11,977 nt of DNA from CAYNXB01 sp964401045 (GTDB lineage Bacteria > Pseudomonadota > Alphaproteobacteria > Sphingomonadales > Sphingomonadaceae). Every line of letters starts with the position of its first letter. The stretch's first letter is position 1. Below are positions 6,466 through 11,977 of this stretch, one piece after another. Under the pieces are notes generated by a model. It was not told where the DNA came from and made no database searches. It was given only the letters and a program-made list of their open reading frames with translations. The stretch lies in contig CAYNXB010000080.1 of the NCBI GenBank assembly GCA_964401045.1, positions 1-11,977 of the forward strand. The letters run 5' to 3'. The position numbers were made by a program, and so were the translations under genes.

Positions 6466-7424
6466 AGCGCGCAACGCTCGTGCTGCTGATCGCGTTGCTG
6501 GTGGCGGTGCCGCTGTCGCTACTTGCCGGGCGCGTATGGCTCGATCCGGCGACGACGCCGAATGCGACCGTCATCCTCGCCGAGCTGCGCCTGCCGCGCG
6601 CCCTGCTGGCGATCGTGGTCGGGGGCGGCCTCGGTGCTGCCGGAGCGGCGATGCAGGGCTACTTGCGCAATCCGCTGGCCGATCCGGGGCTGTTCGGCAT
6701 CGCTCCCGGCGCGGCGCTCGGCGCGGTCGTTAGCATGTGGTTCGGGTTCGCCGCGAGTGCGTGGCTCCTACCGCTTTTCGCCCTTATCGGCGCGGCGGGG
6801 GCGATGGCTCTGCTCGCCCTGATCGCGGGGCGCGCGGGCGGTGTCGCGCTGTTCACGCTCGCGGGAATGATGATCGCCAGCCTCGCGGGCGCGCTGATGA
6901 GCCTTGCGATCAGTGTTGCACCCAATGCCTTCGCGATGAGCGAGATCGTCACCTGGCTGATGGGCGCGCTGACGGACCGGGGATGGGCCGAAGTCGAGCT
7001 GGCTGCGCCGTTGACGCTGGTCGGGATCGCCCTGCTGGTATTGGCGGGGCGCGGCCTCGACGCACTGACGCTGGGTGAGGAAGCCGCGCGCTCGCTCGGG
7101 ATCGACCCAGGCCGGTTGCAGGCGCTGCTGATAGCGGGCGTCGGGCTTACGGTCGGCAGCGGCGTGGCGGTGGCGGGTATCGTCGGCTTCGTGGGGCTGA
7201 TCGTGCCGCACCTCGTGCGCCCGCTGACCGACCGCAAGCCCTCGTCGCTGATCGTGCCGAGCGCGCTCGCCGGGGCGCTGCTGGTGCTGGTCGCGGATTG
7301 CGTGTGCCGGGTCTTGCCGCTGGTCACCGAACTGCGGCTGGGCATTGCCCTGAGCCTGGTGGGTGCACCGTTCTTCCTGTGGCTGCTGCTCAGGATGCGC
7401 CGCCGCGCGGGAGGCTGGGCATGA
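6462..7424 (+). CDS. btuC: Cobalamin ABC transporter permease (BtuC-like, FecCD family)
   Basis: Forms the membrane channel that carries B12 across the inner membrane as a dimer with two BtuD subunits. The 320-residue product is nearly all membrane helices (about nine to ten), as is normal for FecCD permeases. It has the family blocks LRLPRALLAIVVGGGLGAAG and MQGYLRNPLADPGLFGIAPG near residues 40-85, EEAARSLGID near 206, and GIVGFVGLIVPHLVRPL in the C-terminal third. The ATG at 6462 overlaps the btuF stop, and its own TGA overlaps the btuD start, so the three genes are translated in series. The frame is open far upstream through btuF, but that part is a shadow. Confidence 0.95.
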   Translation: MKRATLVLLIALLVAVPLSLLAGRVWLDPATTPNATVILAELRLPRALLAIVVGGGLGAAGAAMQGYLRNPLADPGLFGIAPGAALGAVVSMWFGFAASAWLLPLFALIGAAGAMALLALIAGRAGGVALFTLAGMMIASLAGALMSLAISVAPNAFAMSEIVTWLMGALTDRGWAEVELAAPLTLVGIALLVLAGRGLDALTLGEEAARSLGIDPGRLQALLIAGVGLTVGSGVAVAGIVGFVGLIVPHLVRPLTDRKPSSLIVPSALAGALLVLVADCVCRVLPLVTELRLGIALSLVGAPFFLWLLLRMRRRAGGWA

Positions 7425-8161
7425 CGCTCGCGGTCAATGGCCTCACCGTCGCGCTCGGCGGGGTCGCAGTCCTGCGCGAGGTTACTGCCACGCTCGAGCC
7501 GGGCGCGATCACCGCGATCTGCGGCCCCAACGGCGCGGGCAAGTCCACGCTGCTGGCGGCGCTCGCCGGGCTGATAGAGCCGGCGTGCGGCGAGGTCTCG
7601 CTCGATGGAAAGTCGCTCGCCGAGCTCCCTCGGCGCGAGCGTGCCCGGCAAATCGGCTACCTGCCACAGTCGGGCGAGATCGCGTGGGACTTGTCGGTCG
7701 CCAACCTCGCCGCGCTCGGACGTTTGCCCCGCCACGATCGCGGTGAGGAGCAAGTGGCGAGGGCGCTCGCTGCCGTCGACCTGACGGCCTTCGCCGAACG
7801 TCCGGTCTCAACGCTCTCCGGCGGCGAGAAGGCGCGCGCCTTGCTTGCCCGGGTGCTCTCGGGCGAACCCGCATGGATCCTCGCCGATGAGCCGCTTGCC
7901 GCGCTCGATCTTGGCCACCAGCTCGCATTGCTCGCGCGGCTGCTCGCGGCTGCGGAGGCGGGGGCTGGCGTGGTGCTGGTGGTGCACGATCTCGCGCTGG
8001 CGATGAATCATGCCGCGCGGGTGCTGGTGCTGGATCGCGGGAAGCTCGAGGCCGACGGGCCGCCCGAACAGGCGCTTGCAGAAGAGGTCATCGCCCGCGT
8101 GTGGAACGTGCGCGCGGGCTGGCTCGGCGATCGGGGTGCCCGCGCGCTGATCGCCGGCTAG
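7421..8161 (+). CDS. btuD: Cobalamin ABC transporter ATP-binding protein (BtuD-like)
   Basis: Hydrolyses ATP to drive B12 import through BtuC from the cytoplasmic side. The 246-residue product has every nucleotide-binding motif: Walker A GPNGAGKS (35-42), Q-loop LPQ (81-83), signature LSGGE (132-136), Walker B WILADEP with catalytic E157 (152-158), D-loop ALD (161-163) and switch histidine H189 in VVHD. It is the last gene of the overlapping btuFCD unit (ATGA with btuC). No TonB-dependent receptor gene lies next to it in the window; the outer-membrane step must be encoded elsewhere or be served by another protein. Confidence 0.95.
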   Translation: MTLAVNGLTVALGGVAVLREVTATLEPGAITAICGPNGAGKSTLLAALAGLIEPACGEVSLDGKSLAELPRRERARQIGYLPQSGEIAWDLSVANLAALGRLPRHDRGEEQVARALAAVDLTAFAERPVSTLSGGEKARALLARVLSGEPAWILADEPLAALDLGHQLALLARLLAAAEAGAGVVLVVHDLALAMNHAARVLVLDRGKLEADGPPEQALAEEVIARVWNVRAGWLGDRGARALIAG

Positions 8162-8192
8162 CCATACATCTGCGCGCAAGGGTCATCCCGCC

Positions 8193-8270
8193 ATGACGCG
8201 CGGGCGGCCGGTTGCCGCCGCGGCCCGGCTCGCGTAACGCGCCGGCCGCAATGACGGGAACGCGCGTGAT
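8193..8270. repeat. Nested GC-rich inverted repeat between btuD and the Slam-like gene
   Basis: ATGACGCGCG (8193-8202) is matched in inverse by CGCGCGTGAT (8261-8270), 9 of 10 bases. Inside, GCGGCCGG (8204-8211) is matched exactly by CCGGCCGC (8242-8249). A local stem GGCGGC/GCCGCC also exists at 8203-8219. The right arms contain both candidate start codons of the Slam-like gene (ATG 8251, GTG 8266) and the GGGAA ribosome site between them. Folding could reduce its translation or end part of the btu transcript. There is no T-run. Confidence 0.4.
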
Positions 8271-9600
8271 CAGATCATCCTGCCTGGCGCTTGCCCTTGC
8301 CGCGTTCGCGACATCGACGGCGTATGCGCAGGACGAAGCCGCGCCGGCCGCTTCGCAAGGCGTCCAGATGACTGCCGCGCAGCTGTTCGACTACGCGGAC
8401 AAGGCGCGTGATGCGGGCGATTTCGAAACCGCCGAGAATTCTTACCGCGCGCTGATGCAGGATGTGAATCCCGAGTACGCCATCGAAGCCCGGTTCCGGC
8501 TGGCAGAGATGTTCGCCAAGAAGCAGGGCAAGCTGCGCGAAGCGGCGACGCTCTACCGTGCGATCCTCGACCAAAAACCCGACGCTTCCGGCGTGCGCCT
8601 GGAGCTGGCGAGCGTGCTGGCGGCGATGGGCGACGTCGATTCCGCACGCCGCGAACTGCGCGCCGCGGAAGCCAGCGGGTTGCCGCCCGATGTCGAGCGG
8701 CTGGTGCGGTTCTATGCTCGCGCGCTGTCCTCGCCCAAGCGCTTCGGCGGCGGGCTTGAGGTGGCGCTGGCCCCGTCGAACAACATTAACCGCGCAACCG
8801 GATCGGACACGCTCGGTACGATCATCGGCGATTTCATCATCGACGAGGACGCGAAGGCCAAGTCCGGCATCGGCCTTTCGGTGCGCGGCCAAGCTTATTA
8901 CCGGCCGCAGCTGAGCGACACGGCGGATCTGTTGCTGCGTATCTCGTCGAGCGGCGACCTGTACAAGGAAAAACGGTTCGACGACATCGTGTTGCAGGCC
9001 GAAGCAGGCCCGCAGTTCCGCTTTGGCGCAGACCGGCTGGCGCTGTCCGCGATCGTCGCCCACCGCTGGTTCGGGCTGGATAGCTATTCCAGCTCATATG
9101 GCGGCAACGGCAACTTCCAGCATGTACTCGGTAAGCGCGGCCAGCTCCGGCTCGACGGCTCGGTTATCCGCACCGAGAACGAGTTCAACAAGTTGCAGGA
9201 TTCGAACCGCTATTCGCTCTCCGCCGCGGTCGACCGCGCATTCAGCCAGAGCTTTGGCGGCGGCATCCAGTTTTCCGGCACGCGCGAGGCTTCGGCCGAT
9301 CCGGGATATTCGACCGCGCAGGGCGGCGTTTCGACATACCTGTTCCGCGATATCGGCCAGACTACTGCGGTGCTCAACTTGTCCTACAGCCACCTGGAAG
9401 CCGACAAGAAGCTGTTCATCTATCCCGAGCGGCGCAAGGACGATCGCTTCGCGGCGAGTGTCTCGGGCACGTTCCGTGGGCTGAAGGTCGGCACATTCGC
9501 GCCGCTGCTGCGGCTGTCCTACGAGCGCAATATCTCGACCATCGAAATCTACGATTTCAGCCGCTTGGGGGCGGAGGTTGGCATCACCGCGGCGTTCTGA
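8251..9600 (+). CDS. Surface lipoprotein assembly modifier (Slam/DUF560 family) outer-membrane protein
   Basis: Slam proteins sit in the outer membrane and move specific lipoproteins, such as TbpB and HpuA in Neisseria, to the cell surface. The 449-residue product has a signal peptide (LALALAAFATSTAYA, cut about residue 26), a helical TPR-like part (about 44-160: AQLFDYADKARDAGDFETAE, FRLAEMFAKKQGKLREAATL, LELASVLAAMGDVDSARREL), the characteristic APSNNINRAT block at 175-183, and then a beta barrel of alternating strands to a final phenylalanine (GITAAF), as wanted by the BAM machinery. The start may instead be the GTG at 8266 (MIRSSCLALAL), which has a GGGAA site 6 bases upstream. It lies 89 bases after btuD on the same strand, and its likely cargo gene follows. 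Family call is strong from layout and motifs; cargo is inferred. Confidence 0.85.
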   Translation: MTGTRVIRSSCLALALAAFATSTAYAQDEAAPAASQGVQMTAAQLFDYADKARDAGDFETAENSYRALMQDVNPEYAIEARFRLAEMFAKKQGKLREAATLYRAILDQKPDASGVRLELASVLAAMGDVDSARRELRAAEASGLPPDVERLVRFYARALSSPKRFGGGLEVALAPSNNINRATGSDTLGTIIGDFIIDEDAKAKSGIGLSVRGQAYYRPQLSDTADLLLRISSSGDLYKEKRFDDIVLQAEAGPQFRFGADRLALSAIVAHRWFGLDSYSSSYGGNGNFQHVLGKRGQLRLDGSVIRTENEFNKLQDSNRYSLSAAVDRAFSQSFGGGIQFSGTREASADPGYSTAQGGVSTYLFRDIGQTTAVLNLSYSHLEADKKLFIYPERRKDDRFAASVSGTFRGLKVGTFAPLLRLSYERNISTIEIYDFSRLGAEVGITAAF

Positions 9601-9685
9601 TCGGGACGGGCAATCTCCCGTTCAGGTTTCCGAGGCAACCAGAAGGCGAGTGGTCGCAGGTCTGCAACCGGTCGCGACTTCCCGC

Positions 9686-9714
9686 TTGCGACTGTGCTAG
9701 CCAGCGCCGACAAT
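9686..9714 (+). promoter_or_regulatory. Possible sigma70-type promoter of the TbpB-like lipoprotein gene
   Basis: TTGCGA (9686-9691) and GACAAT (9709-9714) are separated by exactly 17 bases, each matching four of six consensus bases. Transcription would start near 9721, leaving a leader of about 55 bases to the ATG at 9775. A weak hairpin (ACGGG/CCCGT, 9606-9621) lies just after the Slam-like gene. Both suggest that the lipoprotein can be expressed separately from it. Confidence 0.4.
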
Positions 9715-9774
9715 TTGCTGTTTAAGCCGCCCCCGGCCGTTCCCGCCCGGCAAGCGGCCCGAAGGAGGAATCGA

Positions 9775-10938
9775 ATGCGTCTGACCGCCGCTAACATGGG
9801 GGCCTCGTTGCTCGCGATCTCGCTTGTGATGAGCGGATGCAGCGGCGGAAGCGGCCCCGGTTCGACGCCGGCGCCCAGTCCTTCGCCGACGCCGACGCCG
9901 ACCGGGACCGGAACGCCGACCCCGACGCCTACGCCCACGCCGACCCCGACTTCCGCCGCGGCCAAGCTCGGCGCAACCGCCAACGCGACCTACAAGGCGG
10001 CGACCAGTTCGTTCACCCGTGCCGGCACGGTCCTGCCGACGCCGAGTCCGACGCCTACGCCGACCGGCACGCCGACACCCACCCCGACGCCCACTCCGAC
10101 GTCGACCGGCACGCCGACACCCACTCCCACGCCTACCCCGACGCCCACACCATCGCCGGTACCGACGCCGACCGGCACGCCGCCGGCATACGGCAACCAG
10201 GCGAATGACGGCTTCAACAGCGGGACCACGATTTCGTACAATTACGCGGACGATTCCTACCGGTTCACCCGGGCCGATGGTCGGTCAGTATCGGTGGGCA
10301 AGGGCGACCTGACGCCCGGCGCGCGGCTGGGCGGCGACAGTCCGTTCTTCAGTTCGACCAAGGCGAGCGTCTACACCGTCACCAATGCCGGGAAGGTGAT
10401 TCAGACGGTCGCGACCCTGCCGCCCGGCGACTACGGCGCGGTCAAGATGAGCCACATGGCGGTGACGTTCTGGGACATCTACTACGGTGAGACCGGCCGC
10501 CATGACCAGCAATGGCTGGTGTGGGGCAACCAGACGCAGGACATGCCGACCACCGGCAGCGCCAGTTACAAGCTCGATGGCGGGATCGGCGGCAACGGCT
10601 TCGATAGCGCGAGCGGCAAGTACTATCAGTTCCTGAACGGGGACTCGACCGGTTCGCTCGGCGTCGATTTCGCCAGCGGCAACATCAACCTGCTGTTGCA
10701 CCTGATCGGGGCGGAATCTGTCGCCGGCGGAGCCGACAAGGATTTCGGCAACTATACCGGGACCGGCGCGGTCACGAGCGGCACCGCGCAATACGGCGGC
10801 ACGATTGCCGGCGACGGGACGGGCAAGTTCGACGGCGCGTTCTTCGGCCCGGGTGCCGCCGAGACCGGCTTCACGTTCTTCGTCAACAACGGCACGACCG
10901 GGGTGAACGGCGTGGCGGTGGGGCAGAAGCAGCCCTGA
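9775..10938 (+). CDS. Surface lipoprotein with Pro-Thr stalk and TbpB-like beta-barrel domain (likely Slam cargo)
   Basis: The 387-residue product has a lipoprotein signal (LLAISLVMSGC, lipid cysteine C22), a glycine/serine spacer, two Pro-Thr tracts (31-59 and 88-137) and a C-terminal domain of about 245 residues. That domain ends with the pattern of the TbpB beta-barrel family: QQWLVWGNQT, MPTTGSASYKLDG, GNYTGTGAVTSGTAQYGGTI, then KFDGAFFGPGAAETGFTFF. TbpB-like domains bind host proteins or haem-type ligands in pathogens; here the ligand is unknown. The domain is smaller than full two-lobed TbpB and looks like one lobe. The start is certain: ATG at 9775 with a perfect AAGGAGG 6 bases before it. 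Its position right after a Slam-family gene, the usual arrangement of Slam and cargo, supports surface display. An intrinsic terminator follows. Confidence 0.82.
   Translation: MRLTAANMGASLLAISLVMSGCSGGSGPGSTPAPSPSPTPTPTGTGTPTPTPTPTPTPTSAAAKLGATANATYKAATSSFTRAGTVLPTPSPTPTPTGTPTPTPTPTPTSTGTPTPTPTPTPTPTPSPVPTPTGTPPAYGNQANDGFNSGTTISYNYADDSYRFTRADGRSVSVGKGDLTPGARLGGDSPFFSSTKASVYTVTNAGKVIQTVATLPPGDYGAVKMSHMAVTFWDIYYGETGRHDQQWLVWGNQTQDMPTTGSASYKLDGGIGGNGFDSASGKYYQFLNGDSTGSLGVDFASGNINLLLHLIGAESVAGGADKDFGNYTGTGAVTSGTAQYGGTIAGDGTGKFDGAFFGPGAAETGFTFFVNNGTTGVNGVAVGQKQP
9865..10185 (+). repeat. Two tracts of CCG-ACG-type tandem repeats coding for Pro-Thr stalks
   Basis: Positions 9865-9951 and 10036-10185 are degenerate 6-base repeats (mostly CCGACG, ACGCCC and ACGCCT variants) inside the lipoprotein gene. 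The second tract includes a longer repeated word, CGACCGGCACGCCGACACCC, starting near 10060 and again near 10108. The reverse strand reads as Val-Gly repeats, which is a shadow. Units of 3 or 6 bases keep the frame if their number changes. The 84 bases between the tracts are not repetitive. Confidence 0.9.
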
Positions 10939-10980
10939 TCGCGCGCCGCGCCGGCGGCGAAGCGGATCAGTTTTTGGTTT
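10935..10980 (+). terminator. Intrinsic terminator of the lipoprotein gene
   Basis: CTGATC (10935-10940) pairs with GATCAG (10965-10970), enclosing a GC-rich self-complementary segment (CGCCG/CGGCG type). It is followed directly by TTTTTGGTTTT (10971-10981). The stop codon of the lipoprotein lies inside the left arm. The T-run serves the plus strand; the minus-strand gene also ends here (stop at 10969-10967). Confidence 0.85.
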
Positions 10981-11380
10981 TCGGAGCGCAGCGGCTCTTG
11001 TCGCCGTCCTTGCACGCGGCGACATCGGCGCGCCACTTCGCCATCGCGGCTTCATGGTCGGCGGCGACCTTGGCCGCTTGCGCTTCGATCGCCCGCTTCT
11101 CTTCTTCGACGTGGGCCAGTTCCGCCTGATACGCGGCCTGGGCTTTTTCGTGGGCCGCGAGCTGCGCGGCGTTTTCGTTCTCTCGCTGCCTCGCGGCCTC
11201 CGCCTGCGCATTGTTGGCGGCTTGCTGCTCGCGCACTTCGGCGAGCGTGTTGCCTTCGGGTACGAACACGCCTTGCTCGATGTGGCCGGCCGGCTGTTGC
11301 GGTGCGTCCTGCGCCAGCGCCGCGCCGGCAAGCGGGGCTGCGATCAGGGCCACGACGAAAGTTGCGAGGCGGCGCCCCAT
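10967..11380 (-). CDS. Small exported coiled-coil protein of unknown function
   Basis: Not recognised by family. The 137-residue product has a clear signal peptide (MGRRLATFVVALIAAPLAGAALA, cut before QDAPQ), a short linker (AGHIEQGVFVPEGNTLAE) and a long Ala/Glu/Gln-rich helix (about 47-120) with the heptad look of a coiled coil. A lysine-rich tail has two cysteines (C123, C131) that could form a disulfide in the periplasm. The ATG at 11380 has the strong ribosome site GGGAGGAA. The gene begins 14 bases after the stop of the sugar transferase, and its ribosome site lies in that gap, so the two are probably co-transcribed. A role in polysaccharide export or assembly is only a guess from that position. 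Confidence 0.8.
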   Translation of the reverse strand: MGRRLATFVVALIAAPLAGAALAQDAPQQPAGHIEQGVFVPEGNTLAEVREQQAANNAQAEAARQRENENAAQLAAHEKAQAAYQAELAHVEEEKRAIEAQAAKVAADHEAAMAKWRADVAACKDGDKSRCAPKTKN

Positions 11381-11394
11381 GACATTCCTCCCGT

Positions 11395-11977
11395 TCAGAA
11401 CGCGTTGCGGTGCAGCAGTACAGAGAATGTCCGCCCCACGATACGCAAGTCGTTCACCAGCGACCAGTTGGCCACATATTCAAGATCCGAATAGAGCCGT
11501 TGCTCAAGATCGGCGCTCCGCTCCGTGGCGCCGCGCAGGCCGCGTACTTGCGCCAGCCCGGTAATGCCGGGGCGGATCGAATGGCGGTGCCAGTAACGCT
11601 GGTCGATAACCCAGAACAACCGCTCCTCGGCACGCGAGGCCGGTGCGTGCGGGCGCGGCCCGACAATGCTCATCTGCCCCGCGATGACGTTGAACAGTTG
11701 CGGCAGCTCATCGAGGCTGGTGCGGCGCAGGAACCATCCCACTCGCGTCACCCGGGGGTCGGCGCGGGATGCCGATACCACGCCCAACTCGTCGCTCATC
11801 TGGATGCGCATGGTACGGAACTTCCAGATCTTGAACGAGCGGTTGCCGAGGCCGATGCGGTCCTGACGGAAGAATACCGGCCCGCCGTCTTCCGCGCGGA
11901 TGAGGAGCGCAATGGCCATCATCAGCGGTCCGACCATGAGAAGCGCGATGCTCGCGAACGTGTAGTCGAAAATCGTC
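11395..11977 (-). CDS. Polyprenyl-phosphate sugar-1-phosphate transferase (WcaJ/SpsB-like), C-terminal part
   Basis: Such enzymes attach the first sugar-phosphate (often glucose or galactose) from a UDP-sugar to undecaprenyl phosphate at the inner membrane, starting exopolysaccharide repeat-unit synthesis. The visible 193 residues begin in the membrane re-entrant helix (TIFDYTFASIALLMVGPLMM) and contain the full catalytic domain: GGPVFFRQDRIGLGNRSFKI, WKFRTM, DPRVTRVGWFLRRTSLDELP with the catalytic Asp-Glu pair, and QLFNVIAGQMSIVGPRPHAP. They end with the family signature RPGITGLAQVRGLRGAT and SVLLHRNAF. The long N-terminal membrane part expected in this subfamily lies beyond the right edge, so the frame runs on and the ATG at 11937 is internal. 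Donor sugar cannot be read from the sequence. Confidence 0.93.
   Translation of the reverse strand, partial: TIFDYTFASIALLMVGPLMMAIALLIRAEDGGPVFFRQDRIGLGNRSFKIWKFRTMRIQMSDELGVVSASRADPRVTRVGWFLRRTSLDELPQLFNVIAGQMSIVGPRPHAPASRAEERLFWVIDQRYWHRHSIRPGITGLAQVRGLRGATERSADLEQRLYSDLEYVANWSLVNDLRIVGRTFSVLLHRNAF

Noticed and set aside
5644..8161. Siderophore or haem import rather than B12
   Set aside because: FecCD-type transporters are shared among these substrates, but a complete cobalamin riboswitch directly in front settles the more likely substrate.
8251..9600. TonB-dependent receptor (BtuB) completing the B12 system
   Set aside because: The protein is too short, has no plug domain or TonB box, and has TPR-like helices before the barrel.
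9865..10185. CRISPR-like array
   Set aside because: The repeats are 6-base coding units without unique spacers of constant length, and they lie in frame within a gene.
9549..10241. Minus-strand frames with Val-Gly repeats
   Set aside because: They are the reverse reading of the Pro-Thr codon repeats of the lipoprotein gene.

Overview
The window is GC-rich chromosomal DNA from an alphaproteobacterium, most likely a member of the Sphingomonadales (inference). The reasons are an LDH-type malate dehydrogenase overlapping sucD, a SleB-type cell wall hydrolase, a GGDEF-EAL protein with a membrane N-terminus, a small AANDN-containing hypothetical protein, and Sphingomonas-like polysaccharide genes. 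There is no sign of phage, transposon, integrase or CRISPR. No rRNA or tRNA gene was seen.

Layout. Positions 1-1333 (minus strand) hold the TCA-cycle pair mdh and sucD (sucD runs off the left edge), overlapping by ATGA. A 300-base AT-rich gap follows, with a 57-base imperfect palindrome and a small hairpin. Positions 1637-3523 (minus) encode a membrane-anchored GGDEF-EAL protein with both catalytic motifs intact. Positions 3673-3975 (minus) encode a 100-residue hypothetical protein, followed by a GC hairpin. Positions 4086-5207 (minus) encode an exported SleB-type cell wall hydrolase. The plus-strand part begins at about 5366 with a clear cobalamin riboswitch, then a possible 12-codon leader ORF, then btuF-btuC-btuD joined by ATGA overlaps. 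At 8251 on the same strand, about 90 bases after btuD, comes a DUF560/Slam-family outer-membrane protein. It is followed by a lipoprotein with a Pro-Thr stalk and a TbpB-type beta-barrel domain, which ends in a strong intrinsic terminator. Facing it from the right edge (minus) are the C-terminal part of a polyprenyl-phosphate sugar transferase and, 14 bases downstream of it, a small exported coiled-coil protein.

How the parts work together. btuFCD is a vitamin B12 importer under riboswitch control. The Slam protein and the TbpB-like lipoprotein look like a secretion partner and its surface-displayed cargo. This is the most interesting part of the window: a Slam/cargo pair placed directly behind a B12-regulated import operon, which raises the question whether the surface lipoprotein takes part in corrinoid capture or only happens to be a neighbour. 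A plausible separate promoter before the lipoprotein and a GC-rich inverted repeat before the Slam gene argue for at least partly independent expression.
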